Source: Aulostomus chinensis (taxonomy: Eukaryota > Chordata > Actinopteri > Syngnathiformes > Aulostomidae). From it: DNA of 64,000 nucleotides. A model generated the notes under the pieces. The model was not told the origin of the DNA, did not search any database, and was given only the letters and a program-made list of their open reading frames with translations. Location of the stretch: assembly GCA_037954235.1 (NCBI GenBank), contig JBBMOA010000003.1:7069453-7133452 (forward strand), written 5' to 3'. Positions 9,456-22,590 of this stretch are shown here, in pieces (the stretch's first letter is position 1; every line of letters begins with the position of its first letter). The translations under genes and the position numbers were made by a program.

Positions 9456-12100
9456 TTGCGTTTGCATTCCGTGGATCACAACACCATACACAACAGTAAC
9501 ATCCAGTACATAGTCACATTTACATAGTTACATACTGCTTTATTTCTGTTTTTCTTTAATTGTTTTTATTCAGTTACAAGTATTGCGTGGCAGTAATACC
9601 ACATTGTGTATGCCTGCATGTACTACTGCAACTAGTTCTGTAAGTGATGTGTGATTTATTGACTGTTGACATGAGATTACCCTTGGATGTCTACTAAAGA
9701 AAATAAAGCACGGTGGGTGTTGTACTAAAAACCTACAATCCTACAACAACCCCCATGCTTTATTTTTGCTTTTTAAACAGCTATGTCAGCATTTAAAGAA
9801 AAGAAATATCATATGAAGAGCCTCAAAGAGGTTTTAGTGATTTCACATTATTGCTTTAATTATGTGGCTCCAATTTAGATTTTTTAAAATCTATTTCTAC
9901 AGCAAATGTGACCTCATTTTATGAACCATCTTACTCACTGCAGAAATTTCTTCTTTTATACTTAATAAAGTTAATGAAAATGGACTAACCAGAAGTATAC
10001 TCAACAATCAGTCAGTTGAGGGATACTAGCAAGTGTTTACTGGAGGTGTTTTGGTCTAATAGTGTCAATAATGCTTTAATTTAAGTCTTTATCATCAGTT
10101 CCCTAATAAACCCTGCTTGAATGGTAATTTCAACTCTGTTAAATTTGCAGTGCATATATTGCACATTACTTGCACATGGAATTACTTTTATCTTAGTATA
10201 TTATGTTATTTCATCTCTTTGTGTTCACACTTTTTCTTAATTATCTGAGCTTCAAACAGCTGAAATACTCATATTTTAAACGCAACATTTTTCTGCAACC
10301 TCTGACCGAAGATGTCATAAACTTAAGAACATTCCTACAGGATAAATGTAGTGCTTGCTTTTTGTGCCCTGTCTGTCAATAGTCCCATAATCAGAATCTT
10401 TTCCTTTCTTGTGTTTTTATGAGACACTCAGAGAGTACTCAGCATAAGTTAAAGATAATCCTCACAGCTGTATACCCTGTAGACAGGCAGACGGACAGTG
10501 CAACCTAGTGGTAAAGCTTAAGAGACACAGACACACACACGCACGCACACGCACGTGCACAGACACACACACACACACATGCACGCACAGCAGATTACGA
10601 ACAAGAATAAGAACATCTGCCCTATTGTGCTCTTCATTTGTATGTGCGTTTGCTTGCTCCACCCTTCACTGAGGCAATGCACGTAGGCACGAGCCTCCCC
10701 TTCACATCGTGTGGAGGAACCATTATGAACTCGGACAGTGAAACCCCTGTGTCTGCAGCCTTGAGGGGGTGGGGTGGAGGAAGTGGTTTGGCAGGTGTAT
10801 CACTCCCCGAATTAGGCCTGGACAATCAAAACAACTAACCCTCCACCACATGTAAGTTCACACTCTTAATATTCAGAGATGTTCCTCACGAACAAACATT
10901 TTCTCTATATCCTCTTGTCTTCCTGTTGTGTGTAGATAGCAAATAGTGCACGGCGACTGAAGTCTTCGGGTAGTGACACTTCAGCAGCAGCAGCCTTGTG
11001 ATTGCAGCTGAGCAGTGACAGTGCTGAGTTGCGATGTCCTGAGCTTTACATAGTGCAAACTTCCATTTAGAAACTCAGCATGTCGGTAGTACTTGCAGGC
11101 CTCTGAGATGGTAGAGTACAGCAAAGCTACCATAACCTCAACAGTATTTTTGTAAACCTGAGTAGTACAACTATTTTTGAGCAATAGTGGCCATATTATA
11201 GTAAAGGATGTATCAGTATATTAGATGTAATCGGCAGTGTTTTTCAAACTGTACTATGGTGCTACCTCTAGTGGTATACGGAAAAATTTTTGAATTTCTT
11301 TTTGAAAATGAAACAAGTCAAGGATGCATGAATAACCAGTGTACATGGAGTTGGGCAAAATGGAGGAAAACCAACTTGACTAATGCTCATATTAATAAAG
11401 CTAAACAAGTGCCCTAAATGGACTGTTTAAGTCCAGTCCAGCTGAGGACAACTGTGGCACTGGCAGTGGCAAACATGGACAAAAATTGACATTCAACTAC
11501 ATACATGACCAGTATAGGGGGGAGGTACCATTGTTGTGGAAATTACACGGATGCAGATGTGTAGAGACACAATCTGCTCCAGGACAAAACAACAGCTCTG
11601 CTGGAGAGTGAAGGAGGGTGGAATTTAGTGGAGGCCACCCCCCTGTGAGGCATGGGCTGGCTTACAAAGTGCATGGAAACACTAAAATTACGAGTTAGGG
11701 ACTAGACGTGAGCTGACAGTAATATAAACTTCCATACATACCGTTTAGAATAGATGCAGCCTTCCAAACAGCAGGAGGGTGAGAGCTGTAGAGACTGTGG
11801 CTCAGTTACGAAAGGCAGCAGACCAAAAAACAAAAGTGGAAATGGTCAAGAAGAATAAAAAGCCTGGCTCAAACAGAGCAAAACGAATAATATCATTCCA
11901 TATCTGCAGGGAAGAGATGAGTCAACCACAGTGCAAACAGAGAGTTGAGTTTGGCACACATGTGACACTTCCTGTCGTCAGTACGTGCTATGTCTATGCT
12001 GACAGTTCTAATTGTAGACTCAAAAATTTAAATTGGATACATCGTTGCTAAGATTCACAACACGCTGTTTTGGCACAGAATTGTTCCTTTGTAGATTTTT
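9456..12100. other. Upstream non-coding DNA without recognised gene
   Basis: AT-rich sequence with no coding exon I can support. It includes an imperfect (AC)n tract at about 10528-10580 and fragments of CTCTAGTGG-type interspersed repeats near 11260. Short open frames (such as 11779-12051) have no recognisable motif. Confidence 0.6.
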
Positions 12101-12671
12101 AAACTTTTTTTTAGATTATCTCTGGAAAGTTTTGTCCAGGTGATGAAGCATCTTTTTAAAGCACAATTTTACGTAACAGCACCACCTAGTGGTTGAGTGG
12201 CATCAAAGGTTGCGCCAAAGCTCAGTGAGGCTACAAAGACAACTGAGCTGAATGTTAAATCGTCTATTTGTTGCCAATAAATACAACATTTTCTGTTTAG
12301 TGGACTGTATCACAACACACGTTTTGTGTAAAACTTTGGCTTTTTTTAACAGTATCACAATCGTTTTGATAATTTTTTAGCATGTGTTTCTATCAAGCAT
12401 AGTGACAAAGTTTGAAGCAAATTGGACATAAAGCCTTGAAGGAGGTTAAAAAAATTATTTTGATCTTCTGGGAACATTTTGCCTGATGCAAGAACATTTT
12501 TGGATTTTCATTTATAATTTCTTGTACTACTTGTGGCTATATTTATCAAAACATTTAAATCTTTAGGAAATGCTCACAAATCTTCACAAAAATGCAAAAT
12601 CCCATCTTCTGTAAATGAAACACATTCCTGTGCATTGCAAGTAGGCAAAGTCAACACCCTCTAAATACTAT

Positions 12672-13208
12672 ATACAGTTGAGTGAAAACATTTTTTGGAG
12701 TTTTTCTAGTACTCATCTGCTTTTTGCCAGGTACATTAGTAATGTTTGCATCTGTAGTGCTTTTTCCACTTCAGTCCTTTTTTTCATCAGAGTCCTGCAA
12801 AGTCAACACCCTCTTTGACTATACATATTTATGTACGGTAGGTATATATAGTATTTTAAGGATGCTGACTTTGCTAATTTACAATCCACAAGAATATGTG
12901 TTCATTTACAGTATAAGGTTAGCTATACAGCCATGAAAATGACAAGGAACTCAAAGTAGAACTTTACAAGTGCTAAGATTGAGGACCTGGTCTCAGAAAT
13001 AGATCAAAAACATAATATGGTAGTTCAACTGGTGGAAATACAGGTCCTGAGAAATGCAAAGAGTCACAAAATGACCGATTATGGAATGCTGTCTCAGCTG
13101 TGTGCCTGTCACAACATATCGTCTCTCTCGCTCTCGCAAATGCACGCGCACCCACACACACTCACACAAACACACTCACACAAACACACACACACACACA
13201 CACACACA

Positions 13209-13274
<66 letters not shown>

Positions 13275-13643
13275 AAATCAAGATTTAAATCACATTGCCC
13301 CTCTATTGTGTACAGATTATGTTTGGTATCCAGAGAGAATCTCCATAACCAATCTATGTGGAATTTAAGAGCGCAGGGTTGGTTTATGGAAGTTGAATCA
13401 AAGGTCCACATTACTCATACATTTCGAGTCTACCTCAAAGAATATTGGTGAATGACACACATTCTGATAAATCACTTGCACCAGTGATTTAAGAATGAAT
13501 CTATGTTAGTCCTTGCATGATGCTAATGAATAAAAAGACTAAGGTGGAAGTGGCTCCAAGGATGCAAACATTACTAACGTATATGACAAAAAGCAGAAAA
13601 ACTACAAAAGCTGTTTTCACTCATCTTCTGTTTAGAGGATGTG
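12672..13643. mobile_element. Inverted-repeat element with roughly 110-bp arms
   Basis: The arm at about 12672-12790 (containing TTAGTAATGTTTGCATC) is an imperfect reverse complement of the arm at about 13528-13643 (GATGCAAACATTACTAA). The interior holds a compound (CA)n tract and unique sequence. The surrounding 12150-14580 interval has further teleost-type repeat fragments (CACCACCTAGTGGT, AAGTTTGAAGCAAATTGGAC), so the inverted arms may be part of a larger old DNA transposon. Confidence 0.5.
13154..13270. repeat. (CA)n compound microsatellite
   Basis: Roughly 115 bases of CA repeats with a few interruptions. Confidence 0.95.
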
Positions 13644-14439
13644 GACCACAGAAGACAATATTATTTTGAGCCTCTGTATACAAGGAATACTTAAAATTGG
13701 ATCTCAGTATTTTCAAGATAATTTACAACAAAAGAATAATACAACAAATGAAGGTGGTAGGGAGGGTTGGTGAATATTTGCATGGTTTTTAGAGCATTTT
13801 GTGAACTGTATGGTTTAATGTCCTCATAAAACAGAAAATATAAATTTTAGTTTGCTGCATTTAGATATTTTTTTGTCGGTTTGTATAAGCTTATACGTCT
13901 TCCTGCTTCTCTCATTGAAGACTGAATTGGGATAGATATGCACATTATGAGCACAAGCTCAGGTCCAGATCAAATGAAGATTTGTTGGAGATACCAGATA
14001 CCATTTAATTCAGGAGATTACATAAGAATAAATTTTTGTTCTAATGCAGATATTTAAGTATGAGTCAAAGTATACATTTATTGTAGTGCTTTAGTGTGGC
14101 CAGTGTGTTTTATATTTGATCATAGCTTCTAAATGCTGATATCAGGGAGTTTATGAAGTTTCATGAAGATCCATCACTCCCATTGGTGAATATTATTAGC
14201 TCAAATGTAGCTCTCCAGGAAATGAGGTCGAGTCCACAAAAACACAGGTGGTAGCTGCATGAACGATTCTGAGATGGCCCTGAGTGGGTTTTTGTTGAAG
14301 AGTCATTAGAAGCCACACCTCCAAAATGGATTGTTATTGTCGAGTACACAGAGGTGTAATGAATAACATGAATCATTGCAGAGTTCTGTTTTGGTGGGGC
14401 ATAGACCTAATACTCACTGGATAGCTGTAACACAATAAC

Positions 14440-14590
14440 CAGGATGGGCCCATAATTAATGTTATCAATTACACCTGTGAGCACCCTGCTCTGACCGGTG
14501 GGAGAGGGTGCCTACAGGGGTCTTGCAGTTTTGCTGCCTGATTCAGTAGGGCCTTCACACTTCTTGGTGCATGGGCACCAATCATTTGGA
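14440..14590. repeat. Possible terminus of a TAGGGCC-type element
   Basis: TAGGGCCTTCACACTTCTTGG at 14549 onward resembles the TTAGGGCC terminus of the element at 8128-8776. It is adjacent to a GC-richer stretch ending an AT-rich interval that contains other repeat fragments. Weak, motif-level support only. Confidence 0.25.
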
Positions 14591-15649
14591 TCAATATTAT
14601 TCACACATTTTACTCATCATATTATTATTAGCAGTTATGTACTCCTACAGCCATTGAAACAACTAATAATAATATAATATCCACTGGAGATGCATCTTAT
14701 AAAAGTTTCACATAAGCACAGATAATTCTCTCAGAAAGGGTTTTTAACATTCAGAATGTTACACATGTAAATATAAATGTAAATTCTCAATGTCAGGAGG
14801 GTCATTCTTATTTAACAGCAGACTCAGCAGAAAACTCAAAATGAAGAAAGTAAAAGCGAGGAAGATGTTTTTCTGATTGTTTTATGTCCCAGATTTTAAG
14901 GGGGTGGTGTTCAATAAAACTTCGCTTTCAGCTACTCTTGTTAAGGCCACACCCACTTCCTGTTTACTATTCAGACGCAGATCATTTTCAAATTGAACCG
15001 AAACAGATAATGATGCTTTGTCATCCCCTAATATTTAGTTGTTGTTGCTATTGAAGTAACACTCTTAAGTACAAAATGATTCATCCGTGTTAGCAGTAGT
15101 ATTTGTTGGGAGCTGTATAAAGAGTGACATTGTTTTCTCCCATCAAAGTGGCCTCTTCTGTTCTGAGTGGAGGTGTATCTAACTTCTGTCAGGTCTCTGT
15201 CACAGTCATTTTTACCACTTGGTTCAACAGAACTGCTCGACACTAATTAGATCTATGTGTTTTTGCCTTGACCCACATACAGTATGATAGTTTTAACCTG
15301 AAGTGTAGATATGGATAAATGTAGACAATCCTGTGAACCCCTCTGGCAGTTTTGCTCCTGTCACATTTTTGTTACATAAGCATATAAACTCACACACCTC
15401 CTTGAAGAAATTACATGAGACATTTTACAAAAGAAAATGCATGGAATGAAGTGAAATATGAACGATAATGATGAAATCTTAACCTCTAATGTTTGGTGAT
15501 GTGAGAGTGTATGCACACATGGAGGTTGAGAATATTAGAACAAATTGAAACATACTTTGTGTTTTAAGAACTTCTCAGCTCCTGACTTTGATTTATGGTG
15601 GGATGTTGCCTTTCAAACCTATCGGGGGTTGAGTGTTCACAGGATTTCA

Positions 15650-15655
15650 TTTTGT

Positions 15656-15694
<39 letters not shown>

Positions 15695-15720
15695 GGAGAG
15701 AGACAGAGAGAGAGAGAGTG

Positions 15721-15764
<44 letters not shown>

Positions 15765-15848
15765 CATGTTAAAACAAATGATCAGGATCAGTGTTGCTAT
15801 TTGCCAAGTTCCCCTCTCACATGAATCAATTCATGATCATACACCTTG

Positions 15849-15895
<47 letters not shown>

Positions 15896-16040
15896 ATGCA
15901 CCTTGACATGAATAACAGCATCATGATGATCAATAAGTGATTGTTGTCCTTGAGCAGTTTTCAGTTCTTCTATTTGCCTGTGGGTAGGTGAGAAACTGGC
16001 CAATGACAAATGAGGGTAAATCACAGTAAGATTATGTGAT

Positions 16041-16104
<64 letters not shown>
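15650..16104. repeat. Cluster of (GT)n, (GA)n and (CA)n microsatellites upstream of epha8
   Basis: Alternating GT and GA runs at 15650-15766, (CA)n at about 15853-15892 and (GT)n at about 16044-16104, within 0.5-1 kb of the epha8 start codon. The alternating purine-pyrimidine and homopurine blocks can adopt Z-DNA or triplex structure in principle. Confidence 0.9.
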
Positions 16105-16106
<2 letters not shown>

Positions 16107-16353
16107 AGAGGGGGGTATACAGAAAGTGAGAGTTGGCATATAGGATAAAAGGGCGTGGCTACCAAAAGTAATGAGCTCTAATGATCTTGCACTTTAATTG
16201 GCTACTGAGACTTTGACAGACATGCTCATCCCTCCCTCCTTCCAGTTGCCTACTCAAACTGTATGTATGTATGTGTGTTTGTGTGAGGAAGCTGGCAGTC
16301 TGAAGCGAGGCACAGAGGCTGGCTCAAACTCCAAACGAATGAGCTTGCAGCCC

Positions 16354-16355
<2 letters not shown>

Positions 16356-16412
<57 letters not shown>

Positions 16413-16428
16413 GACTCTCTCTCTCTCT

Positions 16429-16471
<43 letters not shown>
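16356..16471. repeat. (CA)n(CT)n tract in the epha8 5' region
   Basis: (CA)n from 16356 to 16412 runs into a nearly pure CT tract to about 16471, ending 124 bases before the epha8 start codon. It is followed by a purine-rich GAGAGGGAG leader (16501-16590). The CT tract lies in the likely promoter or 5'UTR and resembles GAGA-type promoter sequence. The transcription start cannot be placed from sequence alone. Confidence 0.85.
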
Positions 16472-16473
<2 letters not shown>

Positions 16474-16594
16474 CCTGCCAGCTCACTTCAACTCTGGGAC
16501 ACAGAGGAAGAAAGAGGGGAGAGATAGGCTGAAAGGGAGAGTGAGGGCGAGGGAGTAAGAGAGGAGGGAGAGAGGGAGGCAGAGGGAGAACACC

Positions 16595-16682
16595 ATGGCT
16601 TCAGATCCGAGGCTGGCTGCGATGTTGCTATGGACTATATCACAACAGGCTCTGGGCACCACGGGAACTAACAGCAATGAAG
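16595..16682 (+). CDS. epha8: epha8, exon 1 coding part (signal peptide)
   Basis: First coding exon of an EphA receptor tyrosine kinase, a single-pass membrane receptor for ephrin-A ligands used in axon guidance and tissue boundary formation. The start ATG sits in an excellent Kozak context (CACCATGG). It opens 29 codons beginning MASDPRLAAMLLWTISQQAL, a short hydrophobic signal peptide, and ending ...TNSNE plus one base of the next codon. The donor is G|GTAAAA at 16683. The phase-1 end joins exactly to the exon at 48962, making the junction Glu-Val-Asn-Leu, as in EphA proteins (NEVNLLD). Exon 1 alone is not diagnostic; identity rests on the exon-2 match. A purine-rich leader with CT/GA repeats precedes it. 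Confidence 0.85.
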
Positions 16683-16866
16683 GTAAAAATATGCATGTGT
16701 GTGTTTGTGTTTGTTGGGGGTGGGGGTGAATGACAAATGGGGGATATTGCTTGATTTTTATGGGATTAACTTCATCCACGTGGTTGTCTCGGAGACAAAC
16801 ACAATGACGAGAGCCACTCACACTAAGACATGTGCAGAGTAAACTTTGAGGTTGTGCACTACACAA

Positions 16867-16867
<1 letters not shown>

Positions 16868-16940
<73 letters not shown>
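16868..16940. repeat. (GT)n microsatellite
   Basis: About 36 GT units shortly after epha8 exon 1. Confidence 0.95.
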
Positions 16941-16943
<3 letters not shown>

Positions 16944-17788
16944 CTTGCATTGACATTGCTCTTATCAGCCCAGGTTACATATCAGCCTCAGTAGTAGTGC
17001 ATTTGGGTTAAGCACACTGTCTGTGTGTAAAACAACCATCGCGTTTTAATATGTTGCTCTATTAGGAAGTTGAAGTTTTCTCTGTTTTTGCTACAGGTAG
17101 AAAAGGCAAAATAAAATGAAGACATTTTTCTTATCTTATTGAACAGTAGTGAACAATCCACAGCTCTGTCATTCCTGAATTACTAAAAAAAAAGTCAGTG
17201 AATATTGTGGCAACTGCAATACTCTAACAATAAAATAAAACTGAATTAAGTACACCAAAATAAACACTGTCAAAATAGAAATCAATAAATAGAGGACTTG
17301 ATATCTATGAAGCATTCGGCAAACTAACCATACTGTTTCTGCAAAGCAGATGTGATGTCCTGGATGAAAAGAGCAAGAGAGCGTATGGTGGCCTGGTGCC
17401 TGCAGTGAGTGTATAGGGAGAGGATGGTGAACTGGTACCACTGATGTTCACATTCAGGTGATGCCCTCTGAAATGAAGAAGCATATTCATCATACAATGA
17501 ACAACAAAAGTGATCACAACTGAACAATAATGGCGTGCAGCTTTCATCCAATCCAACTTTCTCGTGGACAGTGTTCGAATGGATGTGGAGTGGCGTGTTA
17601 GTTAGGTGGCTCAACAAAAAGCATCCAGGCCTCTGTGAACGTTTCAAGGAGAAACTATTGTGATTAAACATTGCACCCATCGTTTGATACATGCGCACAT
17701 GTACCCAAATGACCCCCACTCACTATGTAAGGTTTACCTCCATCATCCTGTCCTTTCTCTTTCCACTGGAACAAATCTGTAAAAAAAG

Positions 17789-17844
<56 letters not shown>

Positions 17845-18753
17845 TTTAGCGGTGGAGAGGTGAGGGCAAGCCACTATGAGACATCAAGTGATATTCAAGT
17901 CACTTCAGGTTTGACATAAGACCAGGACTTTTTACTCTGAGTGATCAATATGTCATTGATCCAGCTAATACCCTCAACATGAATGAGTGATGATAAATGC
18001 AACAAAAATATTGTCTGTTTTCTAATCAGTAGAACCCTAATATTTGTCACTATATTATGTATACAGATGGATCATATCTAAATATCTTCCCCAAATTAGA
18101 AAAAAAAACATAATCCTGATTTTGAGTCATTGTGACAATTTATGATCCAATTAGTGACATATGAAAAGGCGAATGCTCATGATTTTTCTCACCAATATTT
18201 ATTCATCTTCCAGTACTTATTCCTGACTGTCAGAGGTAGATTGAGATAAAGGTCCCATTGATCAAACAAAGTGAATATTATGTTTCAGTTCATGAATCTT
18301 TTTCTTTTCATCCTCAGTGCAAAACAGATCAACCAGAGTTGTGAAATAATGTTCCTCAAGATAACTCTGAGGTCTAAGTTCCAACTCTATTCATCAAAAA
18401 CAACACAAGATCCTGAAGAACTTTAATTCTGCTTTTTCGGTGATCAACAAACCTGAAATTCAATTTTTAAAAAAAACATTCGATCACATTATATTTATGA
18501 GGCAAATCACAAATCAGAATTTGCCTTAAAGGGCTTAACAATATGTATGTGGTGCAAAATTGTCAATCAGATGGGATTTTGTAGCTGAGGGAGTCAGAGA
18601 GGAGGTGTCCCAGCCTAGACAGACAAACATGTCATAGATATAAGAACAGAAGAGACAGACTCACAGAATGCACGACAGTTGAAGTTTCAGGATTACAAAA
18701 ACATTTTTGTATAAGTTATTGATGAACGTACACAAGGATTGTATTTTTTTTCC

Positions 18754-18821
<68 letters not shown>

Positions 18822-21800
18822 ATCTCTGATGTCCTATTAAATTTAAACTGATAGTAGAGAGAACGCAGCTTGTCATCATTGATTTGTTTTGCCTCTAGGT
18901 CCAATATTTATTACAGTTAAATGTAAATAGAACCAGAGGGAAAGAGGCTGGCCTGCTGAACACATGATACGCAGGAGCACCTACCTAAGACAGACGCTGC
19001 GGCCAATTTTCAGATGCATAACTGAAATATCTGTTTTTAATGTTCATTTTTTGTGTGTTCATTCTTGTGCAGCTTAACATAAATAACCAGAAAAGTGTAA
19101 CAAGATAATTATTGCTCAAGTGTTACTGACTGTGTTTTGTTGGTGTATGTTTATAATTTGGGTGTGTGTGTGTGTGTGGTACAGTTTGACACCCTATAAT
19201 GTTTTCATCTCCCAAAGAATCAACTGCTTCTGTGGATCTGTTATATATGCAGTATATTAATCACACACTCAGTTGGTTAATTTTCCTGCGGAGATGCAAC
19301 CCACAGAGACGGATCTGGAATCAAGATGTTGTGGAGGAAGGAATGGTGTCCTCTTCTAAATTTAGGTGAAGGTTTCATTTAACGGAAGCAGATAAAACCG
19401 TTCTTTAAAAGGAAACTTGAATAACAAATTTAACAGAGAAAATACTAATAAATAAATATTGAAATATTTTTTTATTTCATTTATTTTGTTAATGTTTTTA
19501 ATTCTGTTTCATTCTGGGATCAATTTTAAGAATGTCTTTAATTAATTCAAAATCTATTTTATATGATTCATATATTGCAATGTTTGTTTAAACAGCACCT
19601 TTATTTATATATATATGTGTGTAAAATATGAGTGGAATATATGTGATTTCAATACCACTGTAATTGCTAATAATAACATGTGATGTCTATGTATTGGTAA
19701 AAAAATAAGATATTAAATATAGATTATTAAAGGGCCAGATTCACTGAGGCACTGAAACATTTTGATTCAACATTTGAAATAATCTAACTTCATTTTAAAT
19801 TGGCCAAACAAAATTTTGCAACAGGTCATTTTTATTTCAGGGCCATTTTTATTTTTCCATTTTGATTTGATATGTTAAGTCATTCCCAACACAGCAGCAT
19901 GGAACAATATTGTAACAGGCATGGTCTAAAAATTGTATTTGATTATCTGCAAACAATACAATAATTAATAATTATTAATATATTATATTATTCTTATTTG
20001 TCTTAAATTCTGAACAGTCTTCATGTAGGAAATAATGATTTTCTATTGTACGAGAAAGGAGAATCTCAAAGTATATCTTCCTTGTTAAAATCCTTAATTT
20101 GGTTTCCCTTAAACCTGTGAATTATTGACTCAAAACAGTAGTAAAATTCCTCAGAGCTCTCGTATTCTAATATAATTATTTAGGATGTAAATAAAATAAA
20201 CTTAGAGCACATTCTGAAGCAGTGTAATTTTTGAGGTTCAAAATGACAACCTTCTGATCATTACTGTTGGAGTCTCATACAAAGGAGCAGCAAGCAGTGA
20301 CAAGCAACATGCTGTAAGCAGCAGCTCCCACACATTTGTGTGTCTCGCCTGCACGGAGGAGGAAGCGGCTGTTTTCCCGGACAGCCTCCTCTGTCTGCCG
20401 GCTCTGTCCCTGATTCAGCTGCAGTTTCACACCGTCGCACTCCCAGCGAGAATATGGAGAATTCCTTCAGGTTGATGTTATTATTGAGAAACATGAAAAG
20501 ACCCACGCAGAGAGCAGGATTTGATGCTAATGAGCAAACTGTAGGTGGATGATTACCGCTGCAGCAGGAGGACAAGGGGAAAAACAGAAGCAGGCAGGTT
20601 TTTGGGCCACTATTTTAAGATTTGAACAAGATATTTAGAAGCAAAAAGTGCCCTGAAAAAAATGAAGCGAAAATGAAGGGGGATAATTTGACTTGAGCTG
20701 TACTGCTTTGAGATGTAGTTTTCAAATTTACATTAGTGCAAAAAGAAAGCAGCAAGGCTTTTAATTGCGACTGTTACTACAGTTGGCTCAGTCATTTCTG
20801 TTTTTAATCGCTCTCTTTGTTAGTAAAGGACGTGATCAGTAATGTAACACGAAAAAACTACAACATAGGAAGTATGAGGGTAACCTTTGCTGCAATCTGT
20901 GACTAAGACAGACAAGATGTTGTGCATGTCCACCTGAGGAGTGACACTGGTGAAAGCAAAGGTTTTCCTTCATATTTCATCCCCTAACGCTCTCTGTGAA
21001 ATCATGAGGCAGCCAATCTCAGCTGTCACCAGCACACAGCTACAAAACTACAGCAGAGACCACCAGAACCCCATCCTCATCAATCAGTCTCTCCATTGCC
21101 CTCTGCCACGCACCAATAACAGCAGCGCCATTGAAGTGGTGGAGAAGTTTATTAATTGCACTTTAATAGCGACTGACTGCAACTGACTCCTTTACTTCCT
21201 CTAAACTCTTCCCCTTCACCAGTCATGCCAGTTTAAGCTTGGTAATAACAGTTTCCTGTGTTCTCCTGAAAGGCAGAAAGCCTGTATATGTGCAGTATCG
21301 GGGGGCTCATTAGAAAACAGAGAGGACATGAACCTTTCTGTCTACTGGTTAGGCTTAGCACAGGTCGCTCTCAGCTGCCCAACCGCCCCCCTTTTCTCAC
21401 TAAGCCATTGGCCTTTGTTGAGACATCATCCTTGTTAGCAAGCTGCCAGCAGGAGGACGGGAGCAACCAGATCAGAGGGTCTGCCAACCCCTCTGAGATG
21501 TGGTCAGTAGACCAGCCCTCAGAAAGCAGGGGCCTCTCCTGAGCCCTCTCTGCCCATTAGCTAGACTGGACGCTGGGCTGGACAGAGTTCAGCAGCTGCA
21601 TGATTAGAATAGTATTGTCAGAAAATGCATGCCTCTCAGCTATGCTAGCATGTGGAGTAGACGATTCCTCAGTGGGATGGTTGACAGAGAGAGAGAGAAA
21701 GGGTTGCAGGCAATGCTTGACAGTTGTGTAATGGTCTGGGTTTGTGGTTGTGCCAGTACATGCCTCCTGGAGTGAGATCTTTTTGATGGAGATGTGGCAC

Positions 21801-21866
21801 CATGACAAAAAGCTCCTCCCCTCTGTCATAGGAGCAATGCAGCATGTGCTTGAGACAAAGGAGCGA

Positions 21867-21868
<2 letters not shown>

Positions 21869-21939
<71 letters not shown>
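21869..21939. repeat. (GT)n microsatellite
   Basis: About 35 uninterrupted GT units. Confidence 0.95.
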
Positions 21940-21941
<2 letters not shown>

Positions 21942-22528
21942 AGACGGTCACTGAGAGATTGAACTAAATTAGCCGAAGATAGTAGGGGACAGAGGCTCCA
22001 CCTCATCCTGCTCTATCAGCTGGAGTCTTTATCAACATCAGTGGGAAGCAACTAACTGGTCACTGCTGGCTCAATACCTTCAATCCATTAAAGGATGTAA
22101 ATGATTGTTAAGTTTAATAGAAGCCCAGTGAAGGTCTAATATTCTCTGATGAATGCTGGCAAACCTGCTCACCTCCTCCAATTCCTGCAGCAAACAGCTA
22201 ACATAGAGCCATCAAACTAATAAGGTCAAACTCTGTTTGTGTTCAGCTCACTTCTTGAAGATTGTGTTCACTGAGTCATACTGACTCCAACAACACAAGC
22301 CAGCTATTAGTGTGAAATCATCAAATTGTCCAGAACTTGCCATTATCATCTCTGACGTGTGTCAGCACGAAGAGCTCTCGATGTCTTCTAAAATGCATCT
22401 AACCTTCCCAAAAACATTTGTGTTTCACTGCAGTGTGTTGCCAACTACTACTTTTGAAAGTTCATAGCACCTACCTGGCCATTTTTGCTGGTCGAAACAA
22501 ACGTTGCTAATTGTCCTTGTGAATGTGA

Positions 22529-22530
<2 letters not shown>

Positions 22531-22589
<59 letters not shown>
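22531..22589. repeat. (AT)n microsatellite
   Basis: About 29 uninterrupted AT units; self-complementary. Confidence 0.95.

Positions 22590-22590
<1 letters not shown>

Noticed and set aside
13017..13451. Long open frames across (CA)n/(GT)n tracts here and at 15797, 16198, 21557, 29447, 31396 and 32167
   Set aside because: Dinucleotide repeats keep frames open (Thr-His and Cys-Val runs); no domain or start context supports them.
17324..17719. 131-codon antisense open frame in intron 1
   Set aside because: No recognisable motif, no repeat homology that I can name, and composition typical of random sequence.
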